Below, in pieces: positions 24,801 through 33,425 of a stretch of DNA of 64,000 nt (position 1 is the first letter of the stretch; each line of letters opens with the position of its first letter). The translations under genes were made by a program, and so were the position numbers. The DNA is taken from contig OZ024788.1 in assembly GCA_964017065.1 (NCBI GenBank), positions 5,888,087 to 5,952,086 on the forward strand. Direction: 5' to 3'. The notes under the pieces are model-generated. The model made no database searches and was not told the DNA's origin. It worked only from the letters and a program-made list of their open reading frames with translations. The stretch is from Haliclona indistincta (Eukaryota > Porifera > Demospongiae > Haplosclerida > Chalinidae).

Positions 24801-27423
24801 GTTATGGGCAAACAAAGTCAACCTACTGTTGTCCAAAATTTTAAGGCAACCGAATTGCTGTTTGTTACTTCAAAAATTGCGGAGATGTGCTTTCAAAGTC
24901 AGTTGGATATACTTTGTGCTTGCTCTCATGTGGAAATTCCAGAGCAATGTACCCCTTCTGCGAAGCCGGGACAGCCACTGTCAAAGTGTAAACATAAGAG
25001 CCAGACGCCTACAAAATATTGCGCTACAAACTGAGCTTATCTAGACTAGCCATGGTTTTGCATGTACCTTTTCTTTGATCCATGCGTGAATCTGACGTCT
25101 ATGTTAATATGCAGGCACTGGTTTGGAGTTGTCTATTTTGCGTGCAAATAGTTCACTGGGCGACAATTGTTTTGATGAAATACAACTTGTGGAGCGCAAT
25201 TTGAACTATGATTTCAACTATCAACAGTTTACGTATTTCCCACAAGAAGTGATCATTATGCCTGTGAGTTTAGTATCACTCACTCACTATTGCACAGTCT
25301 GCAGTCTCTCACTGATGCACTCACAATGCACTCACTAATGCACTCACTCACTCATTCATGCACTCACTCATGCACTCATTCACTCACTTACTCACTCTCT
25401 CACTCACTCACAGGGTGATACTTTGCGATTGAGATGCATTTATGATAGTTCAAACAGATCCAATGTTACATTGGTAAGTTGATGAAAACAATACAATTTG
25501 GTAGTTACTGGCTTCATCTATCATTATAGCCTCATGCATGTAAATTGTAATTTCTTAATAATGAATTACCTGCCACACTCAATCCCTCCTCTTAAAGTAA
25601 AGTAAAAAAGTTTTAATAAAAAACTGAACAGTGTAGGAGTGATGCTTGAAAAGGAACAAGATGGGGACGATGCTAAAGGAACAAGATAGAATAATGCTTG
25701 CAATTGTAAAAGTCCCAAGTATCCCTACATCAGCGGCTTGCTGCAACTGAAAAATGCGGAATCCTATACCTTTTACAACCATCAATTACTTCATCAGACT
25801 GCGTCCTCCAAACACATCTACCTCCAGGCTCCAGCTTATTTATAACTGTCAACTACTTCATCGGACTGCGTCCTCCAAAACACAGCTAGCTACCTCTAGT
25901 TATTTACAACTGCCAATTACTTCATCGGACTCAGTGCATCCTCCTTCAAGCCGCTGATGTAGGGATACTTGGGATTTTTACATTTGCAAGCATTATTTCA
26001 TCTTGTTCCTTTCCTTTTTCAAATGTAATCCCTACAACTTTTTTACTTTACCCAAGGCAAGAAAATTACATCTACTTGCAAAAGTCATGAATATCATTAA
26101 TTTGGTCACCCACCACCTTAATGTTATCAATCACAAAAATAAATAGTTAGACAGGTTGTGGACGAAGACAACAAAATATCAAGTCCAGGTATGATTTGAC
26201 AACATAATACTTCCTAGCACTGTAATGGATGAGAAAGAGTCTGTGTAGGAGCCTTACTGAGCATAGAATCTAGCTTGCGCTTTGAAGCGTCCAGAGCAGA
26301 GACAAAGCGCAGTACTGAGATAGCTGTCATGTAATATACAATTAAATTACATTAAATTTTGTAGGAAATGAATGAAGCTACATGGGCGGGTTCAAAAAAG
26401 TATTAATAGGAAAGTGATAAATTTAGACAGTTAAGCGGCTGGGGCAATTCGGCACTCTGAGAGTGCACGATCGATGTCAAGTCAGCTGATAGCTGTCATG
26501 TCAAGTGGGCGGAGTTAATGATTACAAACAATAAGAGGGTCAATTAATGGCGTCGCATGCAGTCCAAAACGGTCCAAAAACTATGTTTTTCTAGGATTAC
26601 TCGCTTCTGGTAGTGTTTGATGCTTATCCATGAAGTAAGTGCACTATTCCAGATATATACACGTGCAATGGTGCACGTTTGGTAGTGATTTGACTCAGGA
26701 CAGGCTAGGCCAGGCTAGGCAGGCTAGGCTAGGCTCAGGACAGGATAGGCTTACTGAAAGAAGAAAGATGAACAATTCACGTAGGCGGCGATTTAAAAAC
26801 TTTTTTACTTTGTTTTATATTATAGGGAGGATTAAGCACTCGTGAAGAAATGTGTCTATCGTTTCTGTTCTTCTACCCAAGTGTAAATTTAAGTCTTTGC
26901 CAGTCACTTCCATTATTCGATGATATCATGAGTTTTGTTACTGAATATGTTCCGTAAGTTTAATAATAATAATACCGCAATAAATCATTTTCAATCATGC
27001 TATTATTTATTTAGACAACATTTTCAGCAGCAATTCTTAGATGCAGTAGGTAATAATAGTGCTACCGTGATTCAGGAAACACTCAGCCAGCTAGAATGGA
27101 CACCGGAAATGGTCGAGGCATTTGACCAAAATCTGTACTTTTCTGGAAATCAGCGAGATCTTTGTTCTAATAAAGATGGATCAGTAAGTTGGTATGTATA
27201 TCATGCTGGTGACCTTTTTCTTCAGTCTACTACACCAGTTTCAAAGACTCCGGAAATTTGCAATCCACTGACAGAACCAGTCATTTTCTGCCCGAACAGG
27301 ACTGAAACACCTACTACACCACAAGAATCTCCTACTACACCAGCATCAGCTGCATCACTGATCAGCCATTTCTTTTTGGTAGTTGGTCTCGCGTTCATTG
27401 CATTGCTGGTCATGGTCATGTGA
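12831..27423 (+). CDS. Gene B: complete DOMON/copper type II ascorbate-dependent monooxygenase (DBH/MOXD1-like)
   Basis: Thirteen exons in phase: 12831-13106, 13206-13355, 14617-14787, 14844-14933, 14985-15170, 16242-16344, 16394-16563, 16618-16672, 25115-25263, 25414-25473, 26826-26953, 27015-27183 and 27226-27423, for 634 residues, a normal length for the family. A signal peptide (about 1-20) is followed by a DOMON domain and two copper domains. CuH ligands are His243, His244 and His317 (E-T-H-Y-N-N); CuM ligands are His396, His398 (HTHLL) and Met479. A Thr/Pro linker and a hydrophobic tail ending at the stop suggest surface anchoring. The family hydroxylates small amines or peptides using ascorbate and O2; the substrate here is unknown. 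Intron 8 is 8.4 kb and falls between the His and Met ligands of the CuM site. Exon 6 encodes GLTLPSN where genes C and D have GFxYPSN. If intron 8 is not spliced, the gene would be two halves. Confidence 0.8.
13418..13552. mobile_element. Small hairpin element in gene B intron 2
   Basis: The ends are ATTGCCCT and AGGGCAAT with an internal CCCTCGCGCGAGGG palindrome. No coding content; probably a MITE. Confidence 0.5.
14067..14544. mobile_element. Element with AACCCTCGGCG ends in gene B intron 2
   Basis: It starts AACCCTCGGCGCATGCG and ends CGCCGAGGGTT. An inverted relative lies at 23964-24542 in gene B's large intron, sharing most of the internal sequence. Confidence 0.7.
15444..15551 (+). 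pseudogene. Dead duplicate of monooxygenase exon 6 inside gene B
   Basis: The segment after TGATAG reads like exon 6 of genes C and D (GFAYPSNV, then a frameshift, then LHYDNPN-like), and ends in a GT donor. It has TAA stops and indels. The live exon 6 of gene B at 16242 encodes a diverged version (ETHYNNQD), so two versions of the third-His exon once stood side by side. Confidence 0.75.
15552..16241 (+). other. Gene B intron 5, second part
   Basis: No exon is seen. It contains inverted segments around AACCATGGGTTAA (15863-15877) and TTAACCCATGG (16131-16141), suggesting a small inserted element. Confidence 0.4.
16724..17401. mobile_element. TTAA-flanked element, copy 1 (gene B intron 8)
   Basis: TTAA lies at 16724-16727 and 17398-17401. 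The sequence matches 32809-33384 in the same orientation and 30927-31510 inverted. It carries a foreign 136-bp insert at 17190-17326. Confidence 0.8.
17190..17326 (+). pseudogene. Copied exon 6/intron/exon 7 fragment inside a TTAA element
   Basis: It repeats 16309-16450 of the same gene: the end of exon 6 (ETHYNNQDKVS), the complete 49-bp intron 6, and the start of exon 7. An 11-bp loss occurs near the end. The fragment sits within the element where intact relatives read GATCAGTGTGACTGAGCAGG. Confidence 0.8.
17792..19088. mobile_element. Foldback element, second member, 7-bp target duplication
   Basis: A palindrome of roughly 640-bp arms centred at about 18440. Ends TAGGGTCCGCAATGG match the element at 11411-12381. 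Flanks are GCTAAAG at 17785-17791 and 19089-19095. Confidence 0.88.
19113..19416. mobile_element. Short foldback element
   Basis: Inverted ends ACAACTTTATTTTTTACGTC, with an inner inverted pair around CGTAAGTATCCGTTTT and its complement. No coding content. Confidence 0.7.
19590..20559. other. Gene B intron 8 filler
   Basis: No gene is recognised. The part from about 20260 on is an inverted relative of 48570-49080. Confidence 0.5.
20569..20925. mobile_element. MITE with about 39-bp inverted ends and 9-bp target duplication
   Basis: The ends GGGTCATACTAAAAGTAGGA and complement enclose tandem units containing GGCCGAAGGCCC and CGACGATCCTTAG. GTGTTAGAC flanks it at 20560-20568 and 20926-20934. 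The relative at about 48890 has the uninterrupted site TGTTAGACGCC when read inverted. Confidence 0.88.
21290..22320. mobile_element. Foldback element (family F, copy 1) with a nested element
   Basis: 21360-21500 is the inverse of 22188-22310. Relatives lie at 48110-48570 and 58545-59000. A second element with ends GCCTCGTACCCAGGCG sits inside at about 21621-22185, between copies of TA. Confidence 0.75.
22342..23004. mobile_element. Element with tRNA-derived segment and tandem GGCCTTCGGCC units
   Basis: Inserted into a longer repeat (22310-23600) whose inverted relative at 46600-47060 is uninterrupted. The flanks AGAAAC/AAGAAAC suggest a short target duplication. It holds roughly 50-bp tandem units at 22590-22770, similar to those at 20645-20830 and 32572-32700. 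Confidence 0.65.
22831..22906 (-). other. tRNA-derived promoter-like segment (SINE head)
   Basis: Minus strand: TGGCTCAGCGGTT resembles a pol III A box, and GGTTCGATTC at 22831-22840 is a B box. The folding arms of a true tRNA are not apparent. Confidence 0.5.
23964..24640. mobile_element. AACCCTCGGCG-ended element plus three tandem hairpins
   Basis: Inverted relative of 14067-14544. At its right end three near-identical units of about 48 bp each carry an AACCCTCGCG...CCGAGGGTT hairpin (about 24517, 24565 and 24611). Confidence 0.7.
25264..25413 (+). repeat. (ACTC)n microsatellite intron of gene B
   Basis: Shorter array than in gene A, in the same intron. The length is 150 bp, a multiple of 3, but it has a stop if retained. 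Confidence 0.85.
25474..26825 (+). other. Gene B intron 11 with a foldback repeat
   Basis: 25590-25740 and 25945-26050 form inverted arms around AAGTAAAGTAAAAAAGTT. At 26695-26755 a short GGCTAGGC-type tandem repeat is present. No exon is seen. Confidence 0.55.
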
Positions 27424-28039
27424 AATGACATAACATCGTTTTTAACTTTATACTTAAAGATCTTGAGTCCAATAGACAAGTAATTGTGTACTGTACTAGA
27501 AACAAACCCCATTTTTATTCATTTTATACACATTACTGCATGGCTGCAAACTGCTAGAATAGTCACTGATCAAATAATATTGTGTTGTTTGATGAGATTA
27601 TTATCATTGTGCACCAATGTGAAGCCTGAATTGTATTCATAATACATCCGTGAGTACCGTCAAAGGAAAGGAACAAGATGGGATGGTGCTTGCAAAAGTA
27701 AACTAAACAAGATGGAATAATGCTTGCAGAAATAAAAGTCCTAAGTATCCCTACATCAGCAGCTTGATTCAAAGAGGAGGACGCAGTCTGATGAAGATTG
27801 ACAACAGTTGACAACTTGTAAAGTAAATATTTTTTAAATCTCCAAGTCTTCAGTTACTATGATAACGCTATGCAACTGCCCTCAACAAAGAATTGAGTTT
27901 CAAAGGTAGATGCGAGAAGCCCATTTTGGCTCCTGTATACCTGCTACAGAGATTTCTAGGGTATATTAACCGGCTTGTTGCTATTGTTGCCTAGCTTGTT
28001 TGACGTCACAGGAAGTAGGCGTCAAAATTCGAAGATAGG

Positions 28040-29030
28040 TTCTTCGTCGATAGGCGAAAAAGCATTATCGACCCATCCTATCACCACGTCAGATTGGGGC
28101 ATCTGTCCATTGGGAGAAAGTCCAAAGCCGACCCATATCCTGTGGTCCTCACACGAACTGCAAAACTCCTTGGCGTTATTGTTACCAACAATCTCTCTTG
28201 GGCCCCTCACATATTGTTCGCAATCTCCAAAGCTAAGCGTCTCATTGGCTTCCTCTTCAGAGTTTTCAAGGAGGCTGATAAGCCCTTTCTATCTAAACTG
28301 TACAAGGCTATTGTTTTGCCTCACCTTGAATACTGTTCGTGCGTTTGGGATCCTCCTTTCACTAAGTATATCACTGCCTTGGAGCGTGTCCAGTCATTTG
28401 CTGCTCGTGTGGTCACCAACACCTGGGCTCTTGAGTCTGCTCCTCTGGTCGAATCGCTTCAGTGGTCCTCGCTCAGCCAACGCCGCTATTTCCAAAAACT
28501 CTGTTTATGTCGTAGAATTCTCTGTGGTTTTTCCATCATTCCCCCGTCTTTTTTTCCCCTATCTACTCGCCCTCTCTCCTCGCACAAGAACTCCTTTCCT
28601 CTTTACCACTCTTTCGTGAGGACGCATCATCACAAATCCTCCTTTAAACACTCCGTGGTGTCCATTTGGAACAAAGTGCCCAATGACCTTATTAATCCTC
28701 TTATCTCCACGAGCTCTTTCAAGCGCTCACTCTGGCAATACGTCACTAAAACTGCTTGAACCTTGTTTTTATTTTTTTTATTTTCTTGCTTTGTAGGTTT
28801 TTTCTTGTGTATTTGTTTTGTTTTGCTGTTGTTTATTTATTAGGCTGGCCTTTATAATAGCTTTGCTAGTTGGTCTTTGCCTGTATGCTCTTGTCTTAGC
28901 ATCAAACATTAAAAAAAAAAAAAAAAAAAAAAAGCGGATCGTCTCGCATTGAACTGGTAGGTGGAGCTCAAGTCGGCCGCACTAGACTAGACTGTGCTGA
29001 TGAATACGACTCCTACACGGCCGCATTCGG
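28040..29030 (-). pseudogene. Dead first exon of a DOMON monooxygenase (copy 2), split by a LINE
   Basis: Counterpart of the exon at 3041-3258. The exon's 3' part lies at 28040-28161 (W-V-G-F-G and SPNGQMPQSDVVIG are recognisable). Its 5' part is at 28934-29030. A polyadenylated LINE end sits between, at the CTGCAAAG sequence that is continuous in copy 1. Confidence 0.85.
28162..28933 (+). mobile_element. 3' end of a polyadenylated non-LTR retrotransposon
   Basis: An open frame runs to TGA at 28757-28759. It carries reverse-transcriptase thumb motifs such as LGVIVTNNLSW, LEYCSCVWDP and an ALERVQ-type helix, as seen in Jockey/CR1-like elements. The 3' UTR ends in about 23 A. The element is severely 5'-truncated, so it cannot move on its own. 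It is absent from copy 1. Confidence 0.88.
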
Positions 29031-29255
29031 AAGCATGACCATAGTGACACACACTAGGTAAGTCAACTGATACAGATGGCTATCTTCCCGGCAAGGCTGT
29101 TAACTCCAACTCCTTGAGCTTATCAGTCCGCCTAGAAAAATCAGCGACTTTTATACTGAAACAAGTGCATTGCATCACAGATCAATCCACGTGGCATGGC
29201 TTCGCTGCTGGATTCCCCCCTAGTCGGCCTTCTGCGGATTAATAACAATCTGATT

Positions 29256-30620
29256 GGTGACATGGAGTAAAGCTGTTACAATAGATTTACCATGCTGAAA
29301 ACCCCATTGTTTGTTAGAGAGAAGATCTATCTTCTTCTTGCTGATTATCTCTATGAAAATGATCTTCTCTCTAACAAACAATGGGGTTTTCAGTATGGTA
29401 AATCTATTGTAACAGCTTTACTCCATGTCACCAATCAGAGGTTTCAACTTTTGGAACAAGGTCAAGAGGTTTGTGCTCTTTGATATCCGAAAAGCCTATT
29501 ATGACACGGTTCCCCACAGAACGCTGCTGAACAAGCTTTGTAGTATTGGCATTGATTCTAAAATTATCCAATGGATTTGCAGCTATCTCACAGAACGTAG
29601 ACAGCTTGTTGTTTGTGATGGAGCATCTTCATCAAACATCCACGTTCTGTCTGGTGTCCCTCAAGGATCAGTCCTTGGACCACTATTGTTTCTGCTTTAT
29701 ATCGATGATGTGGCTTCACAACAGCTGTCAGTAAATTGCACGATTAACCTCTTTGCTGATGACATGCTGCTTTTCAAGCCAGTAAATTCTACTCTTGATC
29801 TATGCTGAGGGTGACATTGACACTATCAAAGCCTGGGCTGACGGTAATCATTCGTCATTTAACCCGGTGAAATGTAAATGCATGCTGATATCAAGGAAAA
29901 GACGTCCCAGACAGTCATTGTCTCTCAGCTTAGGCGGTAGTGCAGCACTAGAGCAAGTTTAAATATCTTGGTGTGCTTATCTCCTCTTCATTGAGCTGGT
30001 CACCTCATATTGACACTGTTTGCACGAAAGCAAGAAAACTACTGGGTCAGTCTCCTCTACAGGAGATTCTACAGGCTAATAGACACCAAGCGGGGCATGA
30101 TTGAGTTGTACAGAGCTATCATGATTCGCCCGCATCTTATGCAGTACCGGTCTGGGCCCCTCACCTTGCAAAGGATATTGATAAGCTTGAGAAAGTGCAG
30201 AAGTTTGGTTTAAAAATTTTATGTCTTAAATCCTGGGACAATGACTATTATGACCTTCTTGAGTTAGCTGACCTACCTACGCTTGAGAACAGAAGGATGT
30301 ATTTAAAGCTATTATAAAATTTATCATGGTCACTTCTACTTTCCCCCTGGTATTCTACTGCCATATCGTGGAAGACACTCCTCGCCTAATTTTCCTTGTC
30401 TCCATATCTACCCTCAGCAAGAAACAATGCCTATTACAACTCGTTTTTCCAAGCGCAATTAGGATATGGAACCAATTGCCAAGCTGGGCACATGCTGAGT
30501 CTCTGAACTTGTTTAAACACTTTGTATCTCTTTTCTTTGTGTAATTTGGGTGCATACTTAAATTAGCTACTAACTATATAATAGGCCTCCTTTGCATTTG
30601 CATAAATAATTATTATTATT
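29256..30620 (+). mobile_element. Non-LTR retrotransposon fragment, copy 2, with 5' inverted repeat
   Basis: Same fragment as 3486-4815: DIRKAYYDTVPH, GVPQGSVLGPLLF and FADDMLLF blocks with frameshifts. Inverted arms are at 29256-29327 and 29361-29432. The tail is ATAATTATTATTATTATTAAAAAA. Because both copies share the hairpin, it predates the block duplication. Confidence 0.85.
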
Positions 30621-30926
30621 ATTAAAAAATCAATTCAAGTACACGTAGTCAAATTAGCCTAATGTGTAAACTGCGGTGCTTCTATGCGGACGTCTCAGTG
30701 GCTATAACTATGTAGGACTATATTGTCTACGTGACTGAATTCGATCAAGCATGCAGCCGGCTATGCGGAAGCAACTGAGAGCTTATACTTTGACCTTTAG
30801 TCTACATTGCATGAAGGAAAGGTAGTTACCCTGAACCAGTCAGGCATCGATCTTTTGTTATTTCAGTCGACAATATTGAATAGAAACTTGCAAATAAAAA
30901 CGGATTAAGAATACCATAATAACATC

Positions 30927-31510
30927 TTAAGGGTGGATTGCCCTAACATCAGGATTACGAATATTTTGGTTTCTACTGTTAGTTGAAGGCTTGCTCAGTC
31001 ACACTGATCACCCAAGAAAGCCATTTGTCTTGTGGGCGTAGCAAGTCCCACCCAATGACGAAAAGTTGCATTTCTTTTGTGAGCATGCCACACCCACACA
31101 AAATGTCAGACATAAACTTTGGTACACAAGGAAGAAACGTATGTATGGGATTTTGCAAAAAGGTCTCTGTCTGTAAGTTACAGAGGGGCGAATATTTAAT
31201 AAGAATGCACGATTTCGGCAAAAATCCCCTACCAGCAAGAGCGATGGAAGGAGATACATCTCCTTTTGCCAGAGCGTCAAAAAATGCCACCTCTTGCCCT
31301 CCCGCCCTCCCCATAACCCACCCACCCACCCCTATGTGGGTCTCTCGTGATTGCAGAGTGCAAAATAATTTTGTTCCAAATACGGCAAGTGCTATTGGAG
31401 TGTGGGTACACCCATTTTCCGTGTAAAATGGGCAAGTAATAGCCAGGACACTGTAGATTATATTGTGCAAAGGGCAGCAAGAAAGAATAGTTCGGGTATT
31501 CCTGGCTTAA
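30927..31510. mobile_element. TTAA-flanked element, copy 2 (inverted)
   Basis: TTAA at both ends. Copy 1 of the block has a single TTAA (about 5329) at the same point. Open frames on both strands inside it are repeat sequence. Confidence 0.88.
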
Positions 31511-31649
31511 ATCGCGATCATCCTACATGTCATAGTCGAGCGGCAATGATAATTTATGTTTCAACAGTATGCAACTTCCCTATAGTTCCCCAGTATGCAA
31601 CAATGTTCATGTTATGATCCCAATGATAGATACGGTAACTTTTTTATTG

Positions 31650-32217
31650 CCGAGCGCCTTAGCGCGAGGCAAATAATCGCGACGGTGTGCGGGGGACTGG
31701 AGCGTCGTGCGTTTTCTCAGCAATGTTAATATGTATGTTTGTATGTATATTTAGATCTATGTCACGCTTAGGAATGCTAATCAGGGTTACGGCGAGGGCT
31801 CATACTACGTATTATACTGCGGGGTCACGGGATCGCTGGACCCGGTTGCGTATGAGATAAGAACTTAACGGTGGGCTGAGACCATGGCGGATCAGATCCC
31901 AGAGTCTACTCCTGACAGAGCCAAGTGGCTAGCTCGGCTCAGGAAGAAAACAGAGAGCAGTGCCTGCCGAGTCTAACGCCACAAAAGAAGCAAGGCACGC
32001 CATCAGCAGTACTACTAACAATGCACGGAACCGGCATTGACTGTTAGGTCGTCTGAGACGAGTCCACGAGGCCGAAAACAGGAAGCTAGCTCGCTGTATC
32101 TGTACCTGCCGGCCGTCTGCTGTCGAGCCCACCCAAAAAATTAGCCGGTCAATAATAATTTATTAATAACTACTTAATAAACTCCGCGCGAGGCATTCAT
32201 GCGTATTCGTATCTCCT
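31650..32217. mobile_element. Insertion absent from block copy 1
   Basis: It starts near TTGCCGAGCGCCTTAGCGCG and ends near CTCCTAG. Block copy 1 reads straight through (AACTTTTTATAGTTATAG). A degraded frame starting MADQIPEST near 31885 is basic and interrupted by stops; its family is not recognised. Confidence 0.6.
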
Positions 32218-32294
32218 AGTAGTTATAGTATTTATGCTTCAATGCACCGACACAGTACTGGTTCTGATGTCCGCCGGATAGCTGTAATTTATTA

Positions 32295-32794
32295 GATTAT
32301 GTCTATTGACACCAATTCGTTGGTGTCAATAACGGCCATCAAAATGCTATTGACACCAACCTAAACCGTCGGTGTCAACTATAAATCCTTGTTTGCAGCA
32401 TTGCTCGGTCAGCAGGTTCCGGTGGCTCAGCGGTTTAGTACGGTGGCTAGTAATGCAATCGTTCAGGGTTCGATTCTCGCTCCAGGCATTTTTTGTTGTT
32501 TTTTTTTTGCACAAAACTTCAGTTTTTTTTTGTTTTTAGCTCGACGATTCTTCTTAGTGAGGACCAGAGGCCCTGTTTAGAACGATCCTTAGGCTTACCA
32601 AGGGCCGAAGGCCCGGGTTAGGACAACCCTCCCAACGATCCTTAGGCTTACCAAGGACCGAAGGCCCGGGTTAGGACACCCTCCCAACTTTGCACAGTTA
32701 GGAGAAGGTTTTTTTAGGGTTTAGGGTTTAGGTTGGTGTCAATAGCGTTTCGGTGGCCATTATTGACACCGACGATTGGTGTATAGACACAGCC
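32295..32794. mobile_element. Composite element with 9-bp target duplication and tRNA-derived head
   Basis: AATTTATTA flanks it at 32286-32294 and 32795-32803. Inverted ends carry GTCTATTGACACCAA-type sequence. A box-A-like TGGCTCAGCGGTT (about 32423) and box B GGTTCGATTC (32467-32476) resemble the segment at 22831-22906. Tandem GGCCGAAGGCCC units and a short TTTAGGG run precede the right end. Confidence 0.75.
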
Positions 32795-32808
32795 AATTTA
32801 TTAACTCC

Positions 32809-33384
32809 TTAAGCCAGGAAAACCCGAACTATTCTTTCTTGCTGCCCTTTGCACAATATAATCTACAGTGTCCTGGCTATTACTTGCCCGTTTTACAAGG
32901 AAAATGGGTGTACCCACACTCCAATAGCACTTGCCGTATTTGGAACAAAATTATTTCGTACTCGGCAATCACGAGAGACCCACATAGGGGTGGGTGGGTT
33001 GTGGGGAGGGCGTCAGGTGGCATTTTTTTGGCGCTCTGGCAAAAGGAGATGTATCTTCTTCCATCGCTCTTGCTGGTAGGGGATTTTTGCCGAAATCGTG
33101 TTTTCTCATTAAATATTCGCCCCTCTGTAACTTACAGACAGAGACCTTTTTGCAAAGTCCCAAATGTACGTTTCTTCCTTGTGTACCAAAGTTTATGTCT
33201 GACATTTTGTGTGGGTGTGGCATGCCTAGGAAAGATACGTGCTTTTTCGTCATTGGGTGGAGCTTGCTACGCCCACAAGACGAATGGCGACTTTCTTGGG
33301 TGATCAGTGTGACTGAGCAGGCCTTCAACTAACAGCAGAAACCAAAATATTTGTAATCCTGATGTTAGGGCAATCCACCCTTAA
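32809..33384. mobile_element. TTAA-flanked element, copy 3
   Basis: TTAA at both ends, in the opposite orientation to 30927-31510 and highly similar to it. The empty site in block copy 1 is at about 5544. Confidence 0.88.
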
Positions 33385-33425
33385 TAGCCTCAACTAGTCA
33401 CGCGTTCGAAGTACATGTACATGAA

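Noticed and set aside
27975..28619. 214-codon plus-strand frame
   Set aside because: It overlaps the LINE reading frame in another frame and has no recognisable motif.
30979..31470. Overlapping open frames on both strands around 31 kb and 33 kb
   Set aside because: They lie inside copies of the TTAA element and mirror one another.
32389..32580. Functional tRNA gene near 32.4 kb
   Set aside because: Box A and B motifs are present but no acceptor or anticodon arm pairing; treated as SINE-derived.
32700..32740. Telomere-like TTTAGGG run
   Set aside because: Only about three units inside a mobile element, so not a telomere.
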